A stretch of 64,000 nt of DNA from Xanthomonas hortorum (GTDB lineage Bacteria > Pseudomonadota > Gammaproteobacteria > Xanthomonadales > Xanthomonadaceae). The translations under genes were made by a program, and so were the position numbers. The notes under the pieces were generated by a model. The model saw nothing but the letters and a program-made list of their open reading frames with translations. It was not told where the DNA came from and made no database searches. This document shows positions 35,789 through 45,006 of this stretch, piece by piece (positions within the stretch are counted from its first letter, which is position 1; each line of letters opens with the position of its first letter). The DNA lies in NCBI RefSeq assembly GCF_024339125.1, contig NZ_CP101417.1:4971001-5035000 (forward strand), given 5' to 3'.

Positions 35789-37861
35789 ATGAAAGGGTTC
35801 TCGAAGTTGGCCTGGGGCGCGCTGGCGCTGCTGGCCGCGTTCTGTCTGGGTACCGTGGCGCTAAGGCGCGGCGAACATATCAACGCGTTGTGGATCGTGG
35901 TTGCCGCCGTCTCGATCTATCTGATCGCCTACCGGTTCTACAGTCTGTTCATCGCCGACAAGGTGATGCAGCTGGATATCACCCGCGCCACGCCGGCAGT
36001 GAGCAACAACGACGGCCTGGACTACGTGCCCACCAACAAGCATGTGCTGTTTGGCCACCACTTCGCCGCGATTGCCGGCGCCGGGCCCTTGGTCGGCCCG
36101 GTGCTTGCCGCACAGATGGGCTACCTGCCCGGGCTGCTGTGGCTGGTGGTCGGCGTGGTGTTTGCCGGTGCGGTGCAGGACTTCGTGGTGCTGTTTCTGT
36201 CCAGCCGCCGCAACGGCCGCTCGCTGGGCGATCTGGTGCGCGAGGAAATGGGCCAGGTGCCCGGCACCATCGCCTTGTTCGGCGCATTCCTGATCATGAT
36301 CATCATCCTGGCGGTGCTGGCGATGGTGGTGGTCAAGGCGTTGGCCGAGAGCCCGTGGGGCATGTTCACGGTGATCGCCACGATGCCGATCGCGCTGATG
36401 ATGGGCGTGTACATGCGCTACATCCGGGTCGGCAAGATCGGCGAGATTTCGGTGGTCGGGCTGATCCTGTTGCTGGGCGCGATCTGGCTGGGCGGCAAGG
36501 TTGCCGCCGACCCGAGCTGGGGCCCGGCCTTCACCTTCACCGCCAAGCAGATCACCTGGATGTTGATCGGCTATGGCTTCGTCGCGTCGGTATTGCCGGT
36601 GTGGCTGCTGCTGGCCCCGCGCGATTACCTGTCCACCTTCCTCAAGATCGGCACGATCCTGGCGCTGGCGATCGGCATCCTGGTCGTGATGCCGGATCTG
36701 AAAATGCCGGCCCTGACCCAGTTCGCCTCCACCGGCGATGGCCCGGTGTGGAAGGGCGGCATCTTCCCGTTCCTGTTCATCACCATTGCATGTGGCGCAG
36801 TCTCCGGCTTCCACGCGTTGATCGCCTCGGGCACCACGCCCAAGCTGCTCGCCAACGAAGGCCACATGCGCTACATCGGCTACGGCGGCATGCTGATGGA
36901 ATCGTTCGTGGCGGTGATGGCGCTGGTAGCGGCCTCGATCATCGAGCCGGGCATCTACTTCGCGATGAACAGCCCTGCTTCGCTGGTCGGCAGCGACACC
37001 GTGGCGGTGGCGGCCAAAGTCTCCGAATGGGGCTTTGCGATCACTCCCGAGATTTTGGAAGCCACCGCAAAGGACATCGGCGAGCACAGCATCCTGGCAC
37101 GCGCCGGTGGTGCGCCCACACTGGCCGTGGGTATCGCGCAGATCCTGCACCAGCTGCTGCCGGGCGAAGACACCATGGCGTTCTGGTACCACTTCGCCAT
37201 CCTGTTCGAAGCGCTGTTCATCCTCACTGCGGTGGATGCGGGTACGCGCGCGGGCCGCTTCATGCTGCAGGACCTGCTGGGCAACTTCATTCCGGCATTG
37301 AAGAAGACCGAGTCGTGGACCGCCAACATCATCGCCACCGCCGGGTGCGTGGCGCTGTGGGGGTATCTGCTTTACACCGGGGTGATCGATCCGTTCGGCG
37401 GCATCCAGACCTTGTGGCCGTTGTTCGGCATCTCCAACCAGATGTTGGCCGGGATCGCGCTGATGCTGGGCACGGTGGTGCTTTTCAAGATGAAGCGCGA
37501 CCGCTACGCCTGGGTCACCATCGTGCCGGCACTGTGGCTGCTGATTTGCACCACGTATGCAGGGCTGATCAAGATCTTCGACAGCAACCCGGCACAGGGT
37601 TTCCTGGCGCAGGCGCACAAGTATCAGGACGCGATCGCCAGCAACACCATCACCGCGCCGGCCAAGACGGTGGCGCAGATGCAGCAGATCGTCACCAATG
37701 CCTACGTCAACACGGGGCTGACGGTGCTGTTCCTGTTCGTGGTGGGTTCGATCCTGATCTACGCGGTCAAGACGATCGTGATTGCACGCCGCAATCCGCA
37801 GCGCAGCGACCGCGAAACTCCGTACGTGGCCTTGCAGCCACATCAGATGGCGGACCTGTGA
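35789..37861 (+). CDS. cstA: CstA-family pyruvate/peptide transporter
   Basis: 690 aa, about 16 to 18 membrane segments. The N-terminus has the CstA signature [32 protein letters not shown]. The [16 protein letters not shown] and [12 protein letters not shown] segments are also characteristic. CstA imports pyruvate (and earlier was tied to peptides) under carbon limitation. The ATG at 35789 has GAGGGG upstream. The stop codon overlaps the ybdD start (TGATG), so the two are translationally coupled. Confidence 0.95.
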   Translation: MKGFSKLAWGALALLAAFCLGTVALRRGEHINALWIVVAAVSIYLIAYRFYSLFIADKVMQLDITRATPAVSNNDGLDYVPTNKHVLFGHHFAAIAGAGPLVGPVLAAQMGYLPGLLWLVVGVVFAGAVQDFVVLFLSSRRNGRSLGDLVREEMGQVPGTIALFGAFLIMIIILAVLAMVVVKALAESPWGMFTVIATMPIALMMGVYMRYIRVGKIGEISVVGLILLLGAIWLGGKVAADPSWGPAFTFTAKQITWMLIGYGFVASVLPVWLLLAPRDYLSTFLKIGTILALAIGILVVMPDLKMPALTQFASTGDGPVWKGGIFPFLFITIACGAVSGFHALIASGTTPKLLANEGHMRYIGYGGMLMESFVAVMALVAASIIEPGIYFAMNSPASLVGSDTVAVAAKVSEWGFAITPEILEATAKDIGEHSILARAGGAPTLAVGIAQILHQLLPGEDTMAFWYHFAILFEALFILTAVDAGTRAGRFMLQDLLGNFIPALKKTESWTANIIATAGCVALWGYLLYTGVIDPFGGIQTLWPLFGISNQMLAGIALMLGTVVLFKMKRDRYAWVTIVPALWLLICTTYAGLIKIFDSNPAQGFLAQAHKYQDAIASNTITAPAKTVAQMQQIVTNAYVNTGLTVLFLFVVGSILIYAVKTIVIARRNPQRSDRETPYVALQPHQMADL

Positions 37862-38085
37862 TGGGCACCCAACTCGTCCTTGCCAGCCAATACCAGGTGC
37901 ATCGCCGCATCTGGCGCCGCCTGATCCAGACCGCACGCCTGTGCTGCGGCATTCCCGATTACGACAACTACGTGCGCCACATGCTGGAAAAACATCCCGA
38001 CAAACCGGTGATGGACTACCCGGCCTTCTTCCGCGAGCGCCAGGACGCGCGGTACGGTGGCAAGAGCGGGTTTCGTTGCTGTTGA
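37861..38085 (+). CDS. ybdD: YbdD/YjiX-family small protein
   Basis: 74 aa. The second half, [19 protein letters not shown], then [19 protein letters not shown], is the conserved core of YbdD/YjiX (DUF466). The protein always accompanies CstA-type carriers and is needed for or modulates their activity in E. coli. The start overlaps the cstA stop by one base. Confidence 0.95.
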   Translation: MGTQLVLASQYQVHRRIWRRLIQTARLCCGIPDYDNYVRHMLEKHPDKPVMDYPAFFRERQDARYGGKSGFRCC

Positions 38086-38119
38086 TCGGTGATCGGTGAT
38101 CGGTTGATCAAGAAGTAGA

Positions 38120-38159
38120 AACGCAACAGGGCGCGATGCGAATCGCGCCCTGTTGCGTT
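38120..38159 (+). terminator. Perfect 18-bp hairpin with GCGA loop after cstA-ybdD
   Basis: Arms 38120-38137 (AACGCAACAGGGCGCGAT) and 38142-38159 are perfect complements; the loop GCGA is a GNRA tetraloop. It lies 35 bp after the ybdD stop. No T tract follows, so it may end transcription with other factors or protect the mRNA end. Confidence 0.6.
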
Positions 38160-38211
38160 GATGGCAATGCGTTGGTTGCAGAGCGGTTGATCTGCGGATT
38201 TGCTGTAGGGC

Positions 38212-38313
38212 CCTTGCCCACCCACCGTCGCGGGACACGCCGCAAGTACGTCCGTGTAGGCTCTTACGCGGCATCCATGCCGCGTAAGGTCCCGCGACGG
38301 TGGGCGGGCAAGG
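38212..38313 (+). repeat. Nested palindromic intergenic repeat, copy D
   Basis: Same unit and orientation as 2269-2370: arms 38212-38236 and 38289-38313 with one G-T-type mismatch, inner hairpin 38264-38287. The flanks 'gttgcagagcggttgatct' before and 'accagtcgag' after are shared with copy B. Confidence 0.9.
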
Positions 38314-38443
38314 ACCAGTCGAGACGGTCGGTGTGCAGGGTGCAAGCAATGCATGAGGCGCTTCTAATTCGCTAACTCTCCTCTTCTTTCGACCCGCACC
38401 AGTAAGCCAATGCAACTAGCCAGATGGCCCGCTTTCCACCTAG

Positions 38444-39602
38444 GGAACCTCTGAACAACGCACCACAGATACGCGACACTACCCGCCTGATGTTGAGGAG
38501 TGATCCATGCAACTGACGTTCGGTGACGCTGAGGGCCTGGGCAAGCGCAAGCAGACCCGGCGCGAGATCTTTCTGGCCGAGATGGAGCAGGTGGTTCCGT
38601 GGCAGCAACTGCTCGGTCTGATCGCGCCGCACTATCCGGTATCGGGCCGGCCAGGTCGGCAGCCGTACGCACTGGCGACGATGTTGCGGATTCATCTGCT
38701 GCAGCAGTGGTATGCGCTGAGCGATCCGGCGATGGAAGAAGCACTGCACGAGATCCCGACCTTGCGGCGGTTTGCCCAGCTCGGTGGCTTGGACAACGTT
38801 CCGGACGAGACCACGATTCTCAACTTTCGGCGCCTGCTGGAGACCCATGGCCTTGCCGCGCGGATGCTGGAAGCGGTCAACGCGCATCTGGCGCGCAAGG
38901 GCCAGAGCCTGCGGTCGGGCACGATCGTCGATGCGACGCTGATCGCGGCGCCCAGTTCGACCAAGAATGCCGACAACGCGCGCGACCCTGAGATGCATCA
39001 GACCAAGAAGGGCAATCAGTGGTATTTCGGGATGAAGGCGCACATCGGCGTGGATGAATTTTCCGGGTTGGTGCACCACGTCCATTGCACAGCCGCCAAC
39101 GTCGCCGATGTCACGGTGATGCACACGTTGCTGCATGGCAAAGAAGACAGCGTGTTCGGCGATAGCGGCTACACCGGTGCGGACAAACGCGAAGAACTGC
39201 AGGCCTGCAAGGCTGCATTCTTCATCGCCGCCAGGCCCTCGACGATGCAAGCCCTCGGCAACAAACGCGAGCGTGCTCGGGAAAGACGTTGGGAACACTT
39301 CAAGGCCAGCGTGCGCGCGAAGGTGGAGCATCCATTCCGGGTGATCAAGCGCCAGTTCGGCTACACCAAGGTCCGCTATCGCGGCCTGGCCAAGAACACC
39401 GCGCAGGTGCTGACCTTGTTTGCGCTATCGAACCTGTGGATGAAGCGAAAGCAGTTACTGCCGACGATGGGGAACGTGCGCCTGTAACCCGGGCAACACC
39501 CTGCAAACGCGCCGGAAACGGCAAAAAAATCGAGGATCTGAGCGCCGTCAGCCTGGTCGATGTGGTTAGGCTCATCCTCCGATGCCGTTGATCAGACCAT
39601 CC
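38444..39602 (+). mobile_element. IS5-family insertion sequence (IS1478-like), copy 2
   Basis: 1159 bp, same ends and orientation as the copy at 11465-12623, flanked by CTAG at 38440-38443 and 39603-39606. It is inserted in intergenic DNA between two palindromic repeats and interrupts no visible gene. Confidence 0.92.
38507..39487 (+). CDS. IS5-family transposase, copy 2
   Basis: 326 aa, identical to the product at 11528 except Ser for Asn in FKASVRAK. The DDE residues (VDATLI, GDSGYTG, KVEHPF) are intact. Near-identity implies recent transposition or gene conversion. Confidence 0.95.
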   Translation: MQLTFGDAEGLGKRKQTRREIFLAEMEQVVPWQQLLGLIAPHYPVSGRPGRQPYALATMLRIHLLQQWYALSDPAMEEALHEIPTLRRFAQLGGLDNVPDETTILNFRRLLETHGLAARMLEAVNAHLARKGQSLRSGTIVDATLIAAPSSTKNADNARDPEMHQTKKGNQWYFGMKAHIGVDEFSGLVHHVHCTAANVADVTVMHTLLHGKEDSVFGDSGYTGADKREELQACKAAFFIAARPSTMQALGNKRERARERRWEHFKASVRAKVEHPFRVIKRQFGYTKVRYRGLAKNTAQVLTLFALSNLWMKRKQLLPTMGNVRL

Positions 39603-39626
39603 CTAGCTACCGACGAACGTTCTGGT

Positions 39627-39729
39627 GCGGTGTCCTCACCGCTTGCGGGACCATGTGGCGGCATGGATGCCGCCACTGAGCCTCCAGGGACGGATTCACG
39701 GCGTGTCCCGCAAGCGGTGAGGGCACCGC
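39627..39729 (-). repeat. Nested palindromic intergenic repeat, copy E (variant arms)
   Basis: Belongs with 2648-2750: arms 39627-39651 and 39705-39729 (one G-T-type mismatch), inner hairpin 39656-39675 (TGGCGGCAT, GG, complement). Similarity to copy C extends beyond both arms (upstream TTCTGGTGCGGTG, downstream CGCTCGAC-AACC-GGCT). Confidence 0.88.
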
Positions 39730-39799
39730 GCGCTCGACTAACCAGGCTCTTGATCTAACGCATTTGACTGCAGCCAAACCAAGCGACGACTCGACCTCC

Positions 39800-40486
39800 T
39801 CAGCTAGCGCGCTTTTGCGCGAGCCGCTCGAACAACGCAGGTAAATCGCGCATATCGTCGAACACCTCCAGCACGCCGATCCGTCGCAGGGTGTCGCCGT
39901 GCCCTTGCGGAATATGGCTGGCGCCGGTAAAGCCCAGTACCTGCATGCCCGCCGCCATTGCGGCCGTCGCACCGGTGGGGCTGTCTTCGATCACCAAGCA
40001 ACGCTGCGGCGCCACGCCCAGTGTGCGGGCGGCCAGCAGATAGACATCCGGCGCCGGCTTGGGCCGCTCCACCATATCGGCACTGAAGATATTGCCTGCC
40101 GCGCGTGCGGTGAGACCGACGCGTTCGACCGAGGCGATCACATTGTGGCGGCGGCTGTTGGAGGCTACCGCCAGCGGCAACGGGATCTGTTCCAGCGCGG
40201 CGCGTGCGCCTGCAATCGGCTGCACTTGCGCCTTGATCAAGGCTTCGCTGCGCGCCTGAATCTGTGCCAGCAACGTCTCTGGCAACTGCACCGAGAAATG
40301 CTCCTGCACCCGCAGCAACACCTCATGCGTGGTCTGCCCGAACGTGGTCCCCAGCAAATGCTCCAATGCCTCGGCCGGCACGAATGTTGCCAGTGCCTCA
40401 CGCATCACTTGGTCGGCCAGTATCTCGCTGTCGACAAGCACACCATCGCAATCGCTGATCAGTAAGTCGTAGACCATTGCACCCAT
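39800..40486 (-). CDS. HAD-superfamily phosphatase (beta-phosphoglucomutase-like)
   Basis: 228 aa from the ATG at 40486 (MGAMVYDLLISDCDGVL); an ATG at 40477 is also possible and the longer frame to 40744 is rejected. HAD motifs: I DCDGVLVDSE, II VASNSRR, III ERPKPAPDVYLLA, IV VIEDSPTGATAA. A helical cap between motifs I and II places it in subclass I, near beta-phosphoglucomutase and sugar-phosphate phosphatases such as YieH. Substrate unknown. Confidence 0.88.
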   Translation of the reverse strand: MGAMVYDLLISDCDGVLVDSEILADQVMREALATFVPAEALEHLLGTTFGQTTHEVLLRVQEHFSVQLPETLLAQIQARSEALIKAQVQPIAGARAALEQIPLPLAVASNSRRHNVIASVERVGLTARAAGNIFSADMVERPKPAPDVYLLAARTLGVAPQRCLVIEDSPTGATAAMAAGMQVLGFTGASHIPQGHGDTLRRIGVLEVFDDMRDLPALFERLAQKRAS

Positions 40487-40738
40487 CTGCTCGCAAAGCA
40501 CCATTATGCCGGCCGGGTTGTGACCGTTGGCTGTGGCCGGTTGCACGCGTGCGCAATGCCCGTCGTGATGCACAGACCAACGAGCAGCGGCAAGCGGGCT
40601 GAACAAGTGAAATCCGCAGCGCCGGCGCATGTCACACAATCTTACCGCGCGTCGTTCGGGCAGCTGGTAGGATCGGCCCCGCTGCGGAAGGACTTCATGC
40701 AGCGTCATCAGGAATGCGATCAGGAGAAGGAGATTTCG

Positions 40739-41503
40739 ATGCAACCGCGATTCCCTGCCCTGCTCGTTCTTGCGACCTCGTTTCTCGCGGTCTCATGCAC
40801 CGCCTCGCCCGGTGCCAAGGAGCAAACCACCATGTCAGCTACGCTGCAGGATCACACCGTCGCCTTCCGCGACCCCAGTCTGACCGACATCGCCAAGGCC
40901 ATCGCGCATGGTGACGTCGCCCGAATCAGTGCACTCGCCCCCACTGTCGATCTCGCCGCACACGGCGATCAGAACGTCACCTTGCTGGAGTGGGCGATCT
41001 GGAACGAACAACCACGCGCACTGGCCGCATTGCTCGACGCGGGCGCAGATCCGTCATTGCCTGGCATGGACCAGGAAACCGTCGTGCATATGGCCGCAAT
41101 GGCGCAGGACCCGGAGTATCTGAAGGTGCTGCTGCAGCACAAGGCGCCGATCGATGTGGTCAGCGCGCGTGCCGGCTGGACGCCGTTGTTCCGCGCTGTG
41201 CAGAGCAAGCGCGATGCGCAGATCGGCCTGTTGATCGAGGCCGGTGCCGATGTGCAGCGTGTCGACCACACCGGCAACAGCGTGCTGCATCTGGCCGCAC
41301 AGAGCGGCGCGGCAAGTCCTGCAGTGCTGCAATTGCTCAAAGCCGGTGTGGACCCCACGCTGCGCAACGCGCAGCAGAAAACCTTCCAGGCGTATTTCTT
41401 CACCACCCCGGATCGCTTGCTCAATGCCGCCGGCCAGCAGGTCAGGTCGGAGGTACGCGCATGGTTGAGCGCGCACAACATTCCCGTGGAAAGCAGCCGC
41501 TAA
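40739..41503 (+). CDS. Ankyrin-repeat lipoprotein, candidate immunity protein
   Basis: 254 aa from the ATG at 40739 with an AGGAGAAGGAG region upstream. The signal peptide ends in lipobox FLAVSC, so it should be a lipoprotein facing the periplasm. The mature part has about five ankyrin repeats (for example WAIWNEQPRALAALLDAGADP, GWTPLFRAVQ, GNSVLHLAAQSG). It is 36 bp before the lipase-effector gene, the usual place for an immunity lipoprotein (X-Tfi) that blocks its partner in the periplasm. The immunity role is inferred from context. Confidence 0.85.
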   Translation: MQPRFPALLVLATSFLAVSCTASPGAKEQTTMSATLQDHTVAFRDPSLTDIAKAIAHGDVARISALAPTVDLAAHGDQNVTLLEWAIWNEQPRALAALLDAGADPSLPGMDQETVVHMAAMAQDPEYLKVLLQHKAPIDVVSARAGWTPLFRAVQSKRDAQIGLLIEAGADVQRVDHTGNSVLHLAAQSGAASPAVLQLLKAGVDPTLRNAQQKTFQAYFFTTPDRLLNAAGQQVRSEVRAWLSAHNIPVESSR

Positions 41504-41539
41504 GCGGGCTTTTCGCACGACGAACGCAAGGAGCCGCGC

Positions 41540-42736
41540 ATGAGCCCGTCAAATCCCACTGATTCCTCCACTCCGTTCGCAGAGTCGATCCGCGGACAAC
41601 AGCCACGCCCGGAAGACCAACAGTTTCCGGCAGTGCTGCAAGACCTCTACGCGACTGCCTCGCAGCGACGCGAAGGCAGCGCTGAAACTTTTACGCCCCT
41701 GCCCAATGGCTGGACGCGCATGGACGACAGCACGCTGCAACGGGCAGGTATCGACCCCAGTTTGCTGCACGATGCTAAAAGCGGTTTCGATGCCGCGTTC
41801 TACCGCAACGATCAAGGCAACGTGGTGCTTGGCTTTTGCGGCACCGACGAAGGCAAGGACTGGAAGCACAACATCGGCCAGGGCCTGGGCTTCGACGATG
41901 CGCAGTACGCCTCCGCAATTCAACTGGGCAGCCAGGCCAGGCAGGCATTTGGCGACCAGGTGGTGATCACCGGTCACTCGCTTGGCGGCGGTCTGGCGGC
42001 GGCATCGGCGATGGTCAACGACATCCCCGCCGTGACCTACAACGCCGCAGGCGTCAGCGACCGCACGCTGGAGCGGCAAGGTCTGGATGCATCGGCGGCC
42101 AAGGAGTACGCCAGCAGCGAGTTGATCCGCGGCTACCACGTCAAGAACGAGATCCTCACCCATCTGCAGGAAGACAGCATCCCGTTGAAGTGGGCGATGC
42201 CCAATGCGGCCGGCCATCAGATCGAGCTGCCGGAGCCGGACCCGTTGTCGTTCGGGCGACGCCTGGTGCCAGGCATGATGTTGATGCACCGCATGGACCT
42301 GCACGGCATGGACTCGGTGATCAAGGCGCAGGACATGCAGTCGCCGAGGCAGGCGCAGGGCACGACCCTGCACACCGGCAGCCAGCTGTTCAACGATGCA
42401 GTAGTGCAGCTGGACAGCCAGCGCGAGAGCCTGGGGCTGCGCGACGACACCGCGTTTCTCAACACGGCCGCCAGCGTGGCCGCGCGCGCAAGCAGCGACG
42501 GCTTGCAACGGATCGATCACCTGGTCCCCAGCCGCGAAGGCGACAGCCTGTTCGCGGTGCAAGGCCGCATGGACGATCCGACCCATCTGCGCAGCCAGGT
42601 GCAGACCGCGGCGGCGGCTAACGAACCGGCGCAAGGCAATGTCGGCCAGCTGCAGCAACACAACCAGCAGCAGGCGCAATTTCAATCGCAGCCGCCCTCC
42701 CCGCAGCAGGAAGAGCATCGCCGCCTGATCCAGTAG
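41540..42736 (+). CDS. Lipase-class type IV secretion effector with XVIPCD
   Basis: 398 aa with AGGAG before the ATG. The N-terminal alpha/beta-hydrolase has the oxyanion region VVLGFCGTDEGKDWKHN and the nucleophile elbow VITGHSLGGGLAAASA of class 3 lipases. The last 120 residues match the XVIPCD, the VirD4-docking domain of Xanthomonas T4SS toxins: RIDHLVPSREGDSLFAVQG, DDPTHLRSQVQTA, then a Gln-rich tail. It is expected to be injected into rival bacteria and attack phospholipids. The secretion system itself is not in the window. Confidence 0.87.
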   Translation: MSPSNPTDSSTPFAESIRGQQPRPEDQQFPAVLQDLYATASQRREGSAETFTPLPNGWTRMDDSTLQRAGIDPSLLHDAKSGFDAAFYRNDQGNVVLGFCGTDEGKDWKHNIGQGLGFDDAQYASAIQLGSQARQAFGDQVVITGHSLGGGLAAASAMVNDIPAVTYNAAGVSDRTLERQGLDASAAKEYASSELIRGYHVKNEILTHLQEDSIPLKWAMPNAAGHQIELPEPDPLSFGRRLVPGMMLMHRMDLHGMDSVIKAQDMQSPRQAQGTTLHTGSQLFNDAVVQLDSQRESLGLRDDTAFLNTAASVAARASSDGLQRIDHLVPSREGDSLFAVQGRMDDPTHLRSQVQTAAAANEPAQGNVGQLQQHNQQQAQFQSQPPSPQQEEHRRLIQ

Positions 42737-42781
42737 TCGTCGTTGCCAGTCTCAGGGCACTGGCGCGCGCCAGTGCCTGGC

Positions 42782-44032
42782 TCAGCCCGCGCCCGCCATC
42801 GCGCGCAAGGTGATGCCGACCATATAGGCCAGATAGGTGCCGGTGGCATAGCCCATCGTGCCGAGCAACACACCGACCGGCGCCAGTGCCGGGTGGAAGG
42901 CCGCAGCGACCACCGGCGCCGACGCCGGGCCACCGATGTTGGATTGCGAGCCGATTGCGAAATAGAAGAACGGCACCCGCAGCAACCGGCCCAGACCCCA
43001 CAGCAGCGCGATATGCACAGCGATCCAGATCAGCCCGAGCAGGAACAGCCATGGCCGGTCCAGCAGCGCCAGCAGATCCATCTGCATGCCGATGCAGGCG
43101 ATCAGGAAGTACAGCAGCAGCGTGCCGATTTTGGAGGCGCCAGCCCCTTCCAGCGTACGGGCGCGGGTGAAGCTCAGCAGCAAGCCCAGGCTGGTCGCCA
43201 GCACCACCACCCAGACGAACGGGGTGTCCAGACTGAACTGGCTGGCCCAGCTCAGGTTGGCCTTGCACCATGCCGCGAGCGGATTGGCCAGCGCATGCGC
43301 CAGGCCGACGCCGCCGAACGCCACCGCCACGATCACCATCAAATCGGCCAGCGTGGGAATGCGCGCGTGTTCGGCCTGGAAGCGCGCCATGCGCTCCTGC
43401 AAGGCATCCAGCGCCCGGGTATCGGCGCCGCTACGCGCATCTATGTTGCGCGCGCGCCCGGCCAGGAAGATCAGCACCGCCATCCACACATACCCGACAC
43501 CGACATCGACCACCGCAAACTGGCCGAAGGTGGTGGCGTCCACATCGAAGACTTCGCGCATCGCCAGCATGTTGGCGCCGCCGCCGATCCAGCTGCCGGC
43601 CAGCGCGGCCATGCCGGCCCAGGTGTCGCCAGCCACGGTGGCCGGATGCAGCCAGCGCATCGCCCAGAACGCGACCACCGCACCCAGCATAATGCTCAGC
43701 GACGCGCCCAGGTACATGGCGACCAGCTTGGGCCCCAGCCCCAGGATCGCGCGCAGGTCGATACTCAGCGTCAGTAAGATCAGCGCCGCCGGCAGCAGCA
43801 CGTCGCGGGCGATCGGGTTGTACAGACGGGTGTTGGCACCGTCGATCAGGCCAACGGTGTTGTAGATGCCCGGCAGCAGATAGCACAGCAACAAGGCCGG
43901 CACCACGGCATAGAAACTCCGCCACGGGCCGCGCTCGCGCGAGGAGGTCCAGAACACCGCCCCCAAGGTGGCGGCAATCAAGCCGAAGACGACGATATCG
44001 TTTTGAATCAGCGCAGAACCGGCAGCATTCAC
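42782..44032 (-). CDS. DUF819-family membrane protein
   Basis: 416 aa from the GTG at 44032 (VNAAGSALIQNDIVVFGL); an ATG at 44095 would add 21 residues of non-membrane character and is thought unlikely. About 11-12 hydrophobic segments. ALAGSWIGGGANMLAMREVF and YFAIGSQSNIGGPASAPVVAAAF are the paired re-entrant-type motifs of DUF819 (YjcL-like) proteins, related to ion/solute carriers. Substrate unknown. Convergent with the lipase gene. Confidence 0.85.
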   Translation of the reverse strand: MNAAGSALIQNDIVVFGLIAATLGAVFWTSSRERGPWRSFYAVVPALLLCYLLPGIYNTVGLIDGANTRLYNPIARDVLLPAALILLTLSIDLRAILGLGPKLVAMYLGASLSIMLGAVVAFWAMRWLHPATVAGDTWAGMAALAGSWIGGGANMLAMREVFDVDATTFGQFAVVDVGVGYVWMAVLIFLAGRARNIDARSGADTRALDALQERMARFQAEHARIPTLADLMVIVAVAFGGVGLAHALANPLAAWCKANLSWASQFSLDTPFVWVVVLATSLGLLLSFTRARTLEGAGASKIGTLLLYFLIACIGMQMDLLALLDRPWLFLLGLIWIAVHIALLWGLGRLLRVPFFYFAIGSQSNIGGPASAPVVAAAFHPALAPVGVLLGTMGYATGTYLAYMVGITLRAMAGAG

Positions 44033-44267
44033 TACGGGCGGACATCCAGAAAGTGGCCGCCAATGCGCGGATCGACCTACAGCGGCCGATGGCATGAATC
44101 TAGCCGACCCGGGCCTCTACGCACACCCTGGTATCGATGTTGACATCAGCATCGTCACTACGAGCCTGCCGCAGAGATGATTCGTGGGCTGTGCGGGAAA
44201 GCCAATCGCCGATGTCGCAGATGTAAAGCGAACAGAGGTAGTTCTTCTAGATGTTTGTCAGACGCTC

Positions 44268-44483
44268 TCAGCCATACCGCCGCACCACGCGTTCGCCCTC
44301 GGCGGTCTTCAACACCACGCCGCTGGGCTGGCCAGTGGTCAGGCAATGCAGCCTGGCCATCACCTCGGCGTTTTCCAACGCGCCCTGCTCGCGCAGATAA
44401 CGCAGCGGCGACCACTGCGGCCGGGTGACCCACCAGCCGCCCTGCTCGGGATGGATGCGTACAACGTAGCGGGACTCGTCCAT
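44268..44483 (-). CDS. Small conserved-type protein, DUF2188-like
   Basis: 71 aa starting MDESRYVVRIHPEQGGWWVTR with a GGAGG site upstream. Its beta-rich N-terminus followed by ALENAEVMARLHCLTTGQPSGVV resembles DUF2188-type proteins, though the match is weak. Soluble, no signal peptide. Function unknown. Confidence 0.55.
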   Translation of the reverse strand: MDESRYVVRIHPEQGGWWVTRPQWSPLRYLREQGALENAEVMARLHCLTTGQPSGVVLKTAEGERVVRRYG

Positions 44484-45006
44484 CAGGCCTCCGGCCGGTG
44501 CGTGCAGCGATCGAACGATGGTGGGTAACGCGTGCGGGCTATCGCAGCGCGCTGCGCGTGGGAACGCGTTCTCCCATCAGCATGCCGACGTGCCCTTACT
44601 CAAGGGGCCGCGGGAGAGTGGCCAAGGGCCCCGCGTCCGGCATAGCCAGAATGTTCTTTCGATTATGGGAATACCGTCGGGTGGACACTGGCAGTGCGGT
44701 AGGAAAATTCTTACATGACACCGCTCATGCGCAGCGCTACAGTCGACCCTAAGCGGCGAACAGACGTCGCGAGCGGCCGTCAGATGGCGCGGACGGTGGC
44801 AGCGGGGAGGTCAATCGCGCTTGGGAAGTGCCTCGGGGGAGGAGTTGCATGCATCTGCTCAGGAAGTTCCAGTTTCCGGTCAAATCCGCGATGGTGGTGG
44901 GTTATGTCCTGGTGATCCGGGAAGCGATCGTCTTGTGGTCCTGAGTACGTCAGGCCTCTGACGCTCAGGCTGCCGCATCGCACGGACCGAGACCCGTCAT
45001 GGCGTC
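44484..45006. other. Intergenic stretch without recognised features
   Basis: Short frames here (such as 44498-44752 on the plus strand) lack ribosome-binding sites and recognisable domains. No RNA gene, repeat or clear promoter was found. Confidence 0.4.

Noticed and set aside
35785..38085. 766-codon frame overlapping cstA on the same strand
   Set aside because: Alternate frame of cstA, Arg/Gly-rich; only its last 74 codons are real and belong to ybdD, which starts at 37861.
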